Below, in pieces: positions 16,485 through 24,477 of a stretch of 64,000 nt of DNA. Position 1 is the first letter of the stretch; each line of letters begins with the position of its first letter. The stretch is taken from NCBI RefSeq assembly GCF_013364195.1, contig NZ_CP054918.1, forward strand, positions 2,965,001 through 3,029,000. Direction: 5' to 3'. This stretch comes from Streptomyces sp. NA04227 (GTDB taxonomy: Bacteria; Actinomycetota; Actinomycetes; Streptomycetales; Streptomycetaceae). The notes beneath the pieces are model-generated. The model had not been told where the DNA came from, did no database searches, and saw only the letters and a program-made list of their open reading frames with translations. The translations under genes were made by a program, and so were the position numbers.

Positions 16485-17159
16485 TCAGGCAGGAGGCCAG
16501 AGCGCGCCGAGCAGTGCCCGGAACTGACCGGCCAGATGCTCCGGGTCGAACCGGTCCGGGTCGGTGAGCGCGACGCGGCCGAAGTGCTCGCCCGCGGCGA
16601 CCAGCGCATGGGCGAGGACCTGCGGGTCGAGGACCCGCGGGTCGAGGCCGGGCGCGGCGGAGCGGGTCCGCTGCACGCGCGCGATCCATTCGGCGGCCCG
16701 CAGCCGGAGCCGTTCCCGTTCGCCCTCGATGCGCTCGTGGACCACCGCGGTCATGGTGGCCGGGGTGAGCAGGATCAGCCGCCAGGTGTCCGGATCCTCG
16801 GCGAGCATCGCCGCGGCCCGCCGCGCCGCCTCGGCCGCGTATCCGGCCGGATCGCGCAGCCCCTCGCCCTCGGGAACGGCCGCGAGCAGCCGGTCGAAGG
16901 CGTGCGCCTGCGTGCGGTCGAGCAGGGCGCCGAGCAGCGCGCCCAGATCACCGTAGGCGCTGTAGACGACGGCCCGCGCGACCCCGGCCCGCTTCGCCAC
17001 GGCGTCGACGGAGACCCGGTCGTGCCCGGCGTCCACGATCACCGCGAGCGCCGCGTCGAGCAGCTGCTCCCGCCGCTCCTCGATCGGCACCCGGGGCGCG
17101 TAGGGGCGGCGCTTGCGCGGCTTGGCCGGTGAGCTGGCCGGGCTGGCTTGGCTGGACAC
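16485..17159 (-). CDS. TetR family transcriptional regulator
   Basis: The 224-residue protein has a basic, Pro-rich N-terminal arm (KPRKRRPYAPRVP) followed by a TetR helix-turn-helix (VSVDAVAKRAGVARAVVYSA). It is divergent from an acyl-CoA dehydrogenase gene. Two 20-bp inverted repeats in the gap, 21 bp apart centre to centre, are almost certainly its operators. The pairing suggests a fatty-acid or acyl-CoA-responsive repressor of that dehydrogenase and of itself. The ligand is inferred only from the neighbour. Confidence 0.9.
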   Translation of the reverse strand: MSSQASPASSPAKPRKRRPYAPRVPIEERREQLLDAALAVIVDAGHDRVSVDAVAKRAGVARAVVYSAYGDLGALLGALLDRTQAHAFDRLLAAVPEGEGLRDPAGYAAEAARRAAAMLAEDPDTWRLILLTPATMTAVVHERIEGERERLRLRAAEWIARVQRTRSAAPGLDPRVLDPQVLAHALVAAGEHFGRVALTDPDRFDPEHLAGQFRALLGALWPPA

Positions 17160-17168
17160 CCTTGCACC

Positions 17169-17209
17169 TTACGACAGTCGTGTCTTAATTTACGACAGCA
17201 GTGTCGTAA
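17169..17209. promoter_or_regulatory. Tandem TetR operators
   Basis: Two 20-bp palindromes lie at 17169-17188 (TTACGACAGTCGTGTCTTAA, one mismatch) and 17190-17209 (TTACGACAGCAGTGTCGTAA, perfect 8-bp arms). Their centres are 21 bp, two helical turns, apart. They start 9 bp from the TetR start codon and face the acyl-CoA dehydrogenase gene. Confidence 0.88.
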
Positions 17210-17320
17210 GTAGTGGGCACCCTCGGCGCCGGTCGTGAGCACCCCCGGCGCCACCCCACGCCGCCCCGCAACGAACGGCCGCCGAGCCCCACCGCGTCGC
17301 CCCGCACCCAGGAGCCCCGT

Positions 17321-19066
17321 ATGCCCTCAGAAGCCAACGCCACAGCCCAGCTGCTGCACCCGCACCGCTACGACCCGGCCCACTTCGACGCCGAGACCCG
17401 GCGGCTGCTGCGCGCCACCATCGACTGGTTCGAGACGCGCGGCAAGCAGCGTCTGACGGCCGCGTACCACGCCAAGGAGTACTACGCCGACTTCCTCGAA
17501 TTCGCCGCCCGCGAAGGGCTGTTCGCCACCTTCCTCACGCCGTCCGCCGACGCCGCGGGCAACCCGGACAAGCGCTGGGACACCAGCCGGATCGCCGCCC
17601 TCTCGGAGATCCTCGGCTTCTACGGGCTGAACTACTGGTACCCGTGGCAGGTGACCGTCCTCGGTCTCGGCCCCGTCTGGCAGTCCGGCAACGCCGAGGC
17701 CCGGGCCTGGGCGGCGGCCGCCCTGGAGGCGGGCGGCACCGGCGCCTTCGGCCTGTCCGAGAAGGAGCACGGCGCCGACATCTACTCCTCCGACATGGTC
17801 CTGACCCCCGACGGGTCCGGCGGCTGGACGGCGAGCGGCTCCAAGTACTACATCGGCAACGGCGACAGCGCCCGCGTCGTCTCCGTCTTCGGCCGCATCG
17901 ACGGCCGCGAGGGCCCCGACCAGTACGTCTTCTTCCGCGCCGACTCCGCCCACCCGGCGTACCAGGTGGTCAAGAACGTCGTCCCCTCGCAGATGTACGT
18001 CGCCGAGTTCCGCCTCCAGGACTATCCGGTCGCGCCCTCGGACCTCCTGCACACCGGCGAGGAGGCCTTCAGCGCCGCCCTGAACACGGTGAACATCGGC
18101 AAGTTCAACCTCTGCTTCGGCGGCATCGGCATGAGCACGCACGCCCTGTACGAGGCCGTGACGCACGCCCACCGCAGGATCCTGTTCGGCAACCCGGTCA
18201 CCGCCTTCCCGCACGTACGCCGTGAACTCACCGACGCCTACGTCCGGTTGATCGGTATGCGGCTCTTCTCCGACCGTGCCATCGACTACTTCCGCGCCGC
18301 GAGCCCCGAGGACCGCCGCTACCTGCTGTACAACCCGGTCACCAAGATGAAGGTGACCACCGAGGCCGAGACGGTCATGGCGCTGCTCGCGGACGTCGTC
18401 GCCGCGAAGGGCTTCGAGAAGGACAGTTATCTCGCGATCGCCCGCACCGACGTGACCGGACTGCCCAAGCTGGAGGGCACGGTCGCCGTCAACCTGGCCC
18501 TGATCGCCAAGTTCCTGCCCGCGTACCTGTTCCTGCCCGAGGAGCGCCCCGCGGTGCCCATACGCCGGGACGCCGCGGACGACGAGTTCCTGTTCCGGCA
18601 GGGCCCGGCCCGTGGCCTGTCCAAGGTCCGCTTCCACGACTGGCGCCCGGCGTACGCGAAGTACGCGCACCTGCCCAACGTCGCCCTCTTCACCCAACAG
18701 GCCGAGTCCTTCACGCAGTTGCTCGCCACCGCACCGCCGGACGCCGCCCAGCAGCAGGACCTCGACTTCGGTCTCGCACTGAGCGAACTGTTCACCCTCG
18801 TCGTCTACGGCCAGCTCATCCTGGAACAGGCCGAACTCACCGCCGTGGACGAGCCGGTGCTCGACGTCCTCTTCGGCGCCCTGGTCCGCGACTTCTCCGC
18901 CCACGCCACCGACCTGCACGGCAAACGCTCCACCACCCCCGCCCAGCAGGAGTGGGCCCGCGCCGCGCTCACCCGCCCCGCCGACGGCCCTGAGGCCGAG
19001 GCGGCCTCGAACGCCGTCTGGGACCAGGTGGTCTCCCTCTCCGGCGCGTACGAGATGAAGGCCTGA
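17321..19066 (+). CDS. Acyl-CoA dehydrogenase family protein
   Basis: The start is ATG 17321, seven bases after AGGAG, giving 581 residues. FGLSEKEHGADIYSSD corresponds to the FAD/substrate loop of acyl-CoA dehydrogenases, and the SGSKYYIGNGDSA block is the family's second signature. C-terminal helices carry the second FAD-binding region. The length exceeds the usual ~380 residues and is nearer to that of acyl-CoA oxidase-like or long dehydrogenases. It should catalyse alpha,beta-desaturation of an acyl-CoA. It is divergent from the TetR gene with paired operators, so it is likely derepressed when an acyl ligand is present. Confidence 0.88.
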   Translation: MPSEANATAQLLHPHRYDPAHFDAETRRLLRATIDWFETRGKQRLTAAYHAKEYYADFLEFAAREGLFATFLTPSADAAGNPDKRWDTSRIAALSEILGFYGLNYWYPWQVTVLGLGPVWQSGNAEARAWAAAALEAGGTGAFGLSEKEHGADIYSSDMVLTPDGSGGWTASGSKYYIGNGDSARVVSVFGRIDGREGPDQYVFFRADSAHPAYQVVKNVVPSQMYVAEFRLQDYPVAPSDLLHTGEEAFSAALNTVNIGKFNLCFGGIGMSTHALYEAVTHAHRRILFGNPVTAFPHVRRELTDAYVRLIGMRLFSDRAIDYFRAASPEDRRYLLYNPVTKMKVTTEAETVMALLADVVAAKGFEKDSYLAIARTDVTGLPKLEGTVAVNLALIAKFLPAYLFLPEERPAVPIRRDAADDEFLFRQGPARGLSKVRFHDWRPAYAKYAHLPNVALFTQQAESFTQLLATAPPDAAQQQDLDFGLALSELFTLVVYGQLILEQAELTAVDEPVLDVLFGALVRDFSAHATDLHGKRSTTPAQQEWARAALTRPADGPEAEAASNAVWDQVVSLSGAYEMKA

Positions 19067-19122
19067 ACCCGCCCGCCGATAACCCCTGGCCCGCCGCCGC
19101 CCCCTTCTGCTGAGCTGAGCAC

Positions 19123-20196
19123 ATGAGCAGCGAGAAGGAAGACCGGCGGCGGCGCCAGGAAGCGGAACGGGCGGAATACGAGGCCGTGTTGGCGCTCCCG
19201 ACGCTCGGGCTGCGCCATCACGCCACGATCACCGGGCGGCCCGGCGAATCACGTGCGGACGTGTCGATCGGCCCGGACGGAAACCTCGTCGCCCTGTGGA
19301 CCTCGGCCCGCGACCGCTCGGCCCTCACCTCGGCGACGCTCAGCCCCGCGGGCGCCAAGTTCCCCGACCCGCGGGCCCCGCACCCGGTCGCCGCCCGGGT
19401 CACGACCTACCGGCCGCGGCCTCGGACCTTCGCCAAACTGCACGAACTCCCCCTCGCCCACGTCCATGTCCAGCCCTTGCCCGAGGAACGCGTCCTGGTG
19501 GTGGGCGCCCGCTGCCGCTGGAGCCCCACCGGCCCGGACCGCAACGCGCTCGTCTACGAGCCCGACGGCACCGCGGCCGCCGAGGCCACCCTGGGCGACG
19601 GCATCGGCCGCGTCCTCACCACCCGCACCGGCCACATCTGGGCGGGCTACTTCGACGAGGGCATCTACGGCAACTACGGCTGGGGAGGCCACGACGGCCC
19701 GACCCCGATCGGCAGCGACGGCCTGGTCCGCTTCTCGCCGGACCTCAAACAGGACTGGCGCTTCCCGTCCCACTACAAGAAGCCCTGGGGCGCCGTGAGC
19801 TCCTGCCCCACCCTGAACATCGACGGCGACACCACCTGGGCCACGTACTCCACCTCCCCCACCGGCTACCCCGTGGTCCGCGTCCACGACGGCACCGTGA
19901 CCCACTGGCACAACGACACCCCCGCCCGCGCCCTGGCCGTCGCAGGCACCCGCGCCGCCCTCCTCAGTTCCTACGGCTCCCATCGCGCCGCCCGCCCCGG
20001 CCGCCTGACCCTCGGCACCCTGTCCGACGGCGCGTTCCACCCCACCGCCCGCTACCGCCTCGTACTCCCCGACGGCTCCCCCGTCCCCCCGGGAACCGAG
20101 ACCTTCGGCCACGGCGCGGACCTCCACTTCGTGACGGACGGGGACTGGTACCGGGTCGGCCTGGACGATGTGCCGGAGGGCGCGGGCGGATCCTGA
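19123..20196 (+). CDS. Hypothetical protein, probable beta-propeller
   Basis: I do not recognise a named family. After a charged N-terminal helix (EKEDRRRRQEAERAEYEAV), the 357-residue protein is almost all short beta strands. Recurring turns such as IGPDGNLVALW, TRTGHIWAGYFDEG and SPDLKQDW suggest a WD40- or YVTN-like propeller. No signal peptide or membrane segment is seen. It lies 56 bp after the acyl-CoA dehydrogenase and may be co-transcribed with it, but a shared function is not evident. Confidence 0.75.
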   Translation: MSSEKEDRRRRQEAERAEYEAVLALPTLGLRHHATITGRPGESRADVSIGPDGNLVALWTSARDRSALTSATLSPAGAKFPDPRAPHPVAARVTTYRPRPRTFAKLHELPLAHVHVQPLPEERVLVVGARCRWSPTGPDRNALVYEPDGTAAAEATLGDGIGRVLTTRTGHIWAGYFDEGIYGNYGWGGHDGPTPIGSDGLVRFSPDLKQDWRFPSHYKKPWGAVSSCPTLNIDGDTTWATYSTSPTGYPVVRVHDGTVTHWHNDTPARALAVAGTRAALLSSYGSHRAARPGRLTLGTLSDGAFHPTARYRLVLPDGSPVPPGTETFGHGADLHFVTDGDWYRVGLDDVPEGAGGS

Positions 20197-20356
20197 ACTG
20201 CCTTACACCGGTGGCGAGTTCGGGCACGGACGCGCCGAAGGGGCCGAACACGCCCACCTCTGGCCGGATATGAACCGCCCCTGGAACCACGGCGCCGCCC
20301 GGCCGCCTCCTTCCCCCGGGGAGGCACGGGGCCTTCCCGGTACGTCGGGGGGCGGC

Positions 20357-21283
20357 ATGGCACGTTGGGGCGAACTACCGGACTCGCTGGACGAACCGGT
20401 ACGGCAGTTGGTCGTACAGCTCAGAAGGCTCAAGGACCGCGGCGGTTTCAGCCTCGCCGCCCTCGCTGAGCGCACCTCCTACAGCCGCTCCTCCTGGGAC
20501 CGCTACCTGAGCGGCAAGAAGCTGGCACCCCGCGAGGCCGTCGAGGAACTGGCCAGGCTCTGCTCGGCCGACAGCACCCGCCTGCTCGTGCTGCACGAGG
20601 TGGCGGCGCAGGCTTGGGGCGGCGGGGCCGGGATGACCGGAGAAGCGAGGACTGGCGAGGCCAGGACTGGCGAGGCCAGGACCGGCGGTACCAGGACCGG
20701 CGGTACGAGGACCGGCGGTACGAGGACCGGCGAGGCAAGGGTTGCGGAGCCGGGGACTACCGGGCCACGGATTACCGAACCGAGCATCGGCGATCCTGGG
20801 GTTGCCGAACCCAGCACCGGCGAACCCTGGATTGCCGAACCCGGCACCGGCCAACCCGGACCCGCCCCGCGCCGCACCCGCAGTCGCCGGTCACAGCTTC
20901 TGCTGACCGCGGGACTCGGCTCGGCGTTCGCCGTCGTCGGTCTCCTCGGCGCACTGGTCGGCCCCTTGGAGGCGAGTGCCTCCGGAGACCCCGAGTACCG
21001 CTTCGCGCCAGGACGTACGTACGGCTGCGAGGTCGGCGAGGACGGCCGCGAGCTGCGCGCCGGGCACAGCGGGACGGACAGCATGCTGCTCGGCAAGCAC
21101 AGCATGGGCTGGGAAGTCGTGGAGGCCCAGTGCCTGCTCGGCCATCACGGCTACCCTCCGGGCCCGGTCGACGGTGCCTACGGCGACCGCACCGAACACT
21201 CCGTGCGCTCCTTCCAGCGGGACCACTCCCTCGTGGTCGACGGCATCGTCGGCCCGGACACCTGGGCGGTGCTGCGGCGGTGA
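20357..21283 (+). CDS. Membrane-anchored HTH protein with extracellular peptidoglycan-binding domain
   Basis: The start is ATG 20357 after a G-rich site, giving 308 residues. An XRE-type helix-turn-helix spans residues ~18-70 (GFSLAALAERTSYSRSSWDR). A low-complexity linker of seven EARTG/GTRTG pentapeptides and TEP-type repeats (95-165) follows. One membrane helix lies at 181-202. An outer domain with a peptidoglycan-binding fold fills 256-308 (VDGAYGDRTEHSVRSFQRDH, VDGIVGPDTW). The topology suggests a one-component regulator sensing the wall. It overlaps the next gene by GTGA (21280-21283), and the two share HTH type and layout. Confidence 0.82.
   Translation: MARWGELPDSLDEPVRQLVVQLRRLKDRGGFSLAALAERTSYSRSSWDRYLSGKKLAPREAVEELARLCSADSTRLLVLHEVAAQAWGGGAGMTGEARTGEARTGEARTGGTRTGGTRTGGTRTGEARVAEPGTTGPRITEPSIGDPGVAEPSTGEPWIAEPGTGQPGPAPRRTRSRRSQLLLTAGLGSAFAVVGLLGALVGPLEASASGDPEYRFAPGRTYGCEVGEDGRELRAGHSGTDSMLLGKHSMGWEVVEAQCLLGHHGYPPGPVDGAYGDRTEHSVRSFQRDHSLVVDGIVGPDTWAVLRR
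20639..20745 (+). repeat. 15-bp in-frame tandem repeat in the HTH gene
   Basis: Seven 15-bp units encode Glu-Ala-Arg-Thr-Gly or Gly-Thr-Arg-Thr-Gly. They form the cytoplasmic linker between the HTH and membrane helix. Confidence 0.88.
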
Positions 21284-22332
21284 CGTCGCTCGGCGGAAAC
21301 GGACACGGAACCGAAGCCGGAACCGAAGCCGAAGCCGGAGACGGGGGCAAGGTCGGGGCAGGCGTCGGCCCCGAAGTCCCCGCCGCCTGCCGGGTGTTGG
21401 CGGCCGCGCTGCGCGAGGTCCGCGAACGCACCGGTCTGTCCCTGACCGCGCTCGCCGGGCGGACGCCGTACAGCAGATCGTCCTGGGAACGCTTCCTCAA
21501 CGCCAAGTCGCTCCCGCCCCTGGACGCGGTACGCGCCCTGTGCGAGCTCGCCGGGGACCCGCCCGCCACGATGACCGCACGCTGGGAACTGGCCGAAGCG
21601 GCCTGGCGGGGCCGCGCCCGAACCGGCGCGGGCACGGTCCGGGAGGCTCCCGGCACCCCCGCCGCTGCGGCCTCCCGCGAAACCTCCGCGAGAACGGAGC
21701 CGGAGGTCCACCCCTCGTCGCCCTCCAGCACCAACAAGCCCTCGGTCCCTCCCACCGGCAAAACCTCGGCTTCGGCCTCGGCCTCTCCCACCGGCAGGGC
21801 CTACGCCCCGATCTCTCCCACCGCCAAAGCCCCCGCCTCGGCCTCCCGCGCCCGTAGGGCCTGGGTCGCCGCCGCTGCCTGCGTGGCCGCGCTGGCCGTA
21901 CTGGCCTCGGTGGTCGCACTGGTCACAGTGGTGCGCCGGGACGGCGATGCCGGGACCGCCGCTCCCTCCCCGCAGTACGCACCCGGCTGCACGGGACGCT
22001 CGTGCGAGGGAAAGGACCCGAAGAAGATGGGCTGCGGAGGCTACGGCATGACCACCACCCCACTGCGCCGCACGCTCCCCGGCGGCCGCCGCATCGAAGT
22101 ACGCCACGGCACGGCGTGCGGCGCGGTGTGGGCGCGGGCGATGGGCCTGCGCCTTGGCGACGAGGTCCGGGTGACCGTCCCCGGTTCGACGCCCAAACTC
22201 TTCCGTGCCAAAACCCCGGCGGACACCCGCGATTACCGCGCCACCCCGATGACCCCGGCAAGAACGACGAAGGGCGTACGACTGTGCCTGCTACCGGGTG
22301 ACTCCCAGCCCGCCCAGTGCTTCACCGCCTGA
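21280..22332 (+). CDS. Membrane-anchored HTH protein with extracellular DUF2690 domain
   Basis: The GTG start at 21280 overlaps the upstream stop (GTGA), giving 350 residues. An HTH lies at ~40-100 (TGLSLTALAGRTPYSRSSWE), very similar to that of the preceding gene. A Ser/Pro/Ala-rich linker with PTGK/PTGR repeats follows, then a membrane helix at ~195-217. The outer region matches DUF2690: CTGRSCEGKDPKKMGCG, then IEVRHGTACGAVWARA, with paired cysteines. The ligand of DUF2690 is unknown. The tandem arrangement suggests two sensors formed by duplication of the inner half and swapping of the outer half, acting together at the envelope. Confidence 0.85.
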   Translation: MTSLGGNGHGTEAGTEAEAGDGGKVGAGVGPEVPAACRVLAAALREVRERTGLSLTALAGRTPYSRSSWERFLNAKSLPPLDAVRALCELAGDPPATMTARWELAEAAWRGRARTGAGTVREAPGTPAAAASRETSARTEPEVHPSSPSSTNKPSVPPTGKTSASASASPTGRAYAPISPTAKAPASASRARRAWVAAAACVAALAVLASVVALVTVVRRDGDAGTAAPSPQYAPGCTGRSCEGKDPKKMGCGGYGMTTTPLRRTLPGGRRIEVRHGTACGAVWARAMGLRLGDEVRVTVPGSTPKLFRAKTPADTRDYRATPMTPARTTKGVRLCLLPGDSQPAQCFTA

Positions 22333-22397
22333 ACACCGCCCCCGCCCACGGTGCCCCACCCTCTTACCGCCCGCACCGCCCACACCGCACGACCGGT

Positions 22398-22431
22398 GGC
22401 CCCGCCTCGGCCAACACTCCGAGGCGGGGCC
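22398..22431. terminator. Hairpin terminator between convergent genes
   Basis: Perfect 13-bp arms (22398-22410 and 22419-22431) surround an 8-base loop. The hairpin lies between the DUF2690 gene and the small secreted peptide gene. Confidence 0.78.
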
Positions 22432-22484
22432 CGAGTTGTACGGGTACGCGCCGGTCGCGCTCCTGGACCCGTACGACTCGCCGG

Positions 22485-22664
22485 TCAGTGCGGGACGTAC
22501 GCCTTGCAGTGGTTCTCGTAGTCCTGCGGAGCGCAGGATGCGAGGGTCGGGGCCGACTTGGCGGTGTCCGGCGGGCCGTCCGGCGCCGTGGCCAGGGCCG
22601 TACCGGCACCGGTCGAGACGATGAGCGCGGCCGCACCGACGGCAAGGGCGTGACGAATTCGCAT
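22485..22664 (-). CDS. Small secreted peptide, 59 residues
   Basis: This short gene starts at ATG 22664, behind GGGGGAC. The product begins MRIRHALAVGAAALIVSTGA, a clear signal peptide likely cleaved after TALA. It leaves a mature peptide of ~35 residues with two cysteines (44 and 53), ending NHCKAYVPH. It lies 97 bp downstream of another small secreted Cys-containing protein on the same strand and may be co-transcribed with it. No family is recognised. The signal peptide and good ribosome binding site support it being real. Confidence 0.65.
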   Translation of the reverse strand: MRIRHALAVGAAALIVSTGAGTALATAPDGPPDTAKSAPTLASCAPQDYENHCKAYVPH

Positions 22665-22761
22665 GATGAATGTCCCCCAGGGTGGTGGTGATGGGGCGAG
22701 CGGCGGTCCGTGGTGCGCGGTGCCGCTCGCCCGGAGGCGTCGCTTCAGAGCCGGACCGCTG

Positions 22762-23127
22762 TCAGCAGACGACCGTGCGGTCGTAACGCCCCCCGACCGT
22801 CTGGAAGAAGGTGCCGGTGTTGTTGTTCAGCGTCCGGCAACCGCTGTCCGACCAGTTCTTGACGATGACCTTGACCCGCATCGTCTTGCCGCAGACATTG
22901 CGGAGCCACACCTGGGTGCCCCCGTCCGCATTGTTGTGGACCTGCCGCTCGATGCACGCGGGCGCCGTCCCACCCCCCGCGAGCGCGACGCCGGAAACAC
23001 TCGCCACGCTCGTACGTCCCGTCGCGGCAGCCGGGGCGTCGGCGGCGCTCGCCACCGGCGCGGCCACGGCTCCGACCGCCAGCAGGGCACCGGTGGTCAC
23101 CGCGATCTTGACGCGCTTCGCACTCAT
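22762..23127 (-). CDS. Secreted four-cysteine protein, tendamistat-like
   Basis: The start is ATG 23127 with CGGAGA upstream, giving 121 residues and a signal peptide cleaved near VASAADA (residue 30). The mature part has exactly four cysteines (58, 79, 97, 121). The middle spacing (18) and the MRVKVIVKNWSDSGC stretch resemble the Streptomyces alpha-amylase inhibitor tendamistat. The inhibitor's Trp-Arg-Tyr triad is not present, so amylase inhibition is doubtful. The fold assignment is inference from cysteine spacing and strand pattern. It is probably released into the medium and may be co-transcribed with the 59-residue peptide gene. Confidence 0.65.
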   Translation of the reverse strand: MSAKRVKIAVTTGALLAVGAVAAPVASAADAPAAATGRTSVASVSGVALAGGGTAPACIERQVHNNADGGTQVWLRNVCGKTMRVKVIVKNWSDSGCRTLNNNTGTFFQTVGGRYDRTVVC

Positions 23128-23375
23128 CCGAAATCTCCGTTCTCTCGCGCCGACCGCGGCGGGGCGCCTTCGCCCCCTCCGGTCCGCGGCCGAACCGCTC
23201 CCAAGGTCGCCGGGCCGGGCCACGGACGGCCAGAGAAAGCGACCACCTTGGGACGGGAACCCTGCCGACCTGCGAAGACGTGACACGGGAGGAGACGAGT
23301 CCGGGACACCTGGGACGCACGAAACGTGCCCGCCGAGGGTCCGGGGCGGGCGGACCCACACGCACATGCCCAGGT

Positions 23376-24005
23376 TCAGAGGGAACGCCTGTCGTGCACT
23401 TCGAGGGTGAGGTGGGGCCAGGCCGCACCGAGCCGCGTCAGTTCGCCGACGTCCGGAACACTCACGGCGGACAGCGATCGCAGGGGAAGAAACCGCACCG
23501 TCGTCCCGGTCGCTCCCGCGAGGTCGACCGGGACCAGGCCGGTGACGGGAACACCTCGCTCGTACCGCTGCTCCCAGGCCCCGTTGTCGCGCCGGTTGGT
23601 GTGGATCAACCGCTCGCTGAGCGCGGCGACGACGGACATGCCCCGCCGTGGGTGCCCGTCCGGCAGCGCCTGCGCCTCGGGATGATCGAAGAAGCGCAGA
23701 TCCCGCGTCGCCATGATCGGCTTCTTCACGACCTCGCCGCGATGGTCAAGACGGGTGTCGGTGCCGCGCCCGTCGTCGGCAACGGAGACGAAGCCGTCGT
23801 CGTGCAGGGTGACACGACACCGCCCGCCCCCGTTGTCCTCCGCCTCGTCGGCGGCATACGCGACGACTTCGAGGATCAAGTGCCGGACGCCAGCCGGGGC
23901 GTAGCGAACCGGGTCCCGGCCGATGCGCCGGAGGTGATCGAGGTCGACGGTTCCCGCCCAGTCGTGCGTGGTGTTCCGCCAGGAATCCCTTGGGCGCCTC
24001 TCCAT
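23376..24005 (-). CDS. Orphan GyrB-like ATP-binding domain protein
   Basis: The 209-residue protein corresponds only to the N-terminal ATPase part of type II topoisomerase B subunits. RRIGRDPVRYAPAGVRHLIL matches the start of that domain and DDGRGTD (77-83) its first glycine box, with RRGMSVVAALSE further on. The N-box, normally EVVDNSIDEA with a Mg2+-binding Asn, reads EVVAYAADEA, so ATP hydrolysis is doubtful. There is no transducer, Toprim or DNA-binding part. It is not a fragment at a contig edge, and no gyrA-like gene is near. It stands alone on the minus strand. Confidence 0.72.
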   Translation of the reverse strand: MERRPRDSWRNTTHDWAGTVDLDHLRRIGRDPVRYAPAGVRHLILEVVAYAADEAEDNGGGRCRVTLHDDGFVSVADDGRGTDTRLDHRGEVVKKPIMATRDLRFFDHPEAQALPDGHPRRGMSVVAALSERLIHTNRRDNGAWEQRYERGVPVTGLVPVDLAGATGTTVRFLPLRSLSAVSVPDVGELTRLGAAWPHLTLEVHDRRSL

Positions 24006-24160
24006 ACGGAGAAGTATGCAAGTGGGCCTGGCCCGCGCTCATTTCGCGCCTCCAGCCGCCCTGGCACCCTGGACGGAGGTGCGGTGGCGAAGCCGCACAC
24101 AACGAAGCAGGCGACGTGGCCCACGTTTCCGTGAGCACACGCCGCCTGTCGACTGCATGT

Positions 24161-24233
24161 GGACCTGTGGGGATTTGAACCCCAGACCCCCTCGATGCGA
24201 ACGAGGTGCGCTACCAGACTGCGCCACAGGCCC
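24161..24233 (-). tRNA. tRNA-Ala (CGC anticodon)
   Basis: The 73-nt cloverleaf has acceptor arms GGGCCTG and CAGGTCC including the G3-U70 pair that identifies alanine tRNAs. The anticodon loop TTCGCAT between CCTCG and CGAGG gives CGC. The T arm is GGGG-TTCAAAT-CCCC. The 3' CCA is not encoded. Confidence 0.93.
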
Positions 24234-24477
24234 TTGCAACGAGTGAAACTCTAGCATCCCGCCGACAGTGCTCGGAAATCCGTTGAGCGGGGCCGGGCTG
24301 CCTGGTCAGAGGCCCGCCGACCCCGCCTCCTCACACCACTCGTCGGCCGGGCGCCGCCGTCCGCTCGCCGACCGGAGGTCACCCGCCGGCCATTCCCCGA
24401 CGGGCGCCACCCTCCACGGATTCCGCGCCAGCCGGGCGCCACCCTCCGCAGATTCCCCGTCGGCCGGGCGCCGTCCC

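Noticed and set aside
10355..24005. Secondary-metabolite biosynthetic cluster
   Set aside because: Accessory enzymes and regulators are present, but there is no polyketide, peptide synthetase, terpene or RiPP core gene.
24113..24125. ACGTGGCCCACGT palindrome after tRNA-Ala as terminator
   Set aside because: The stem is only five to six bases with no T-run. It is too weak to call.
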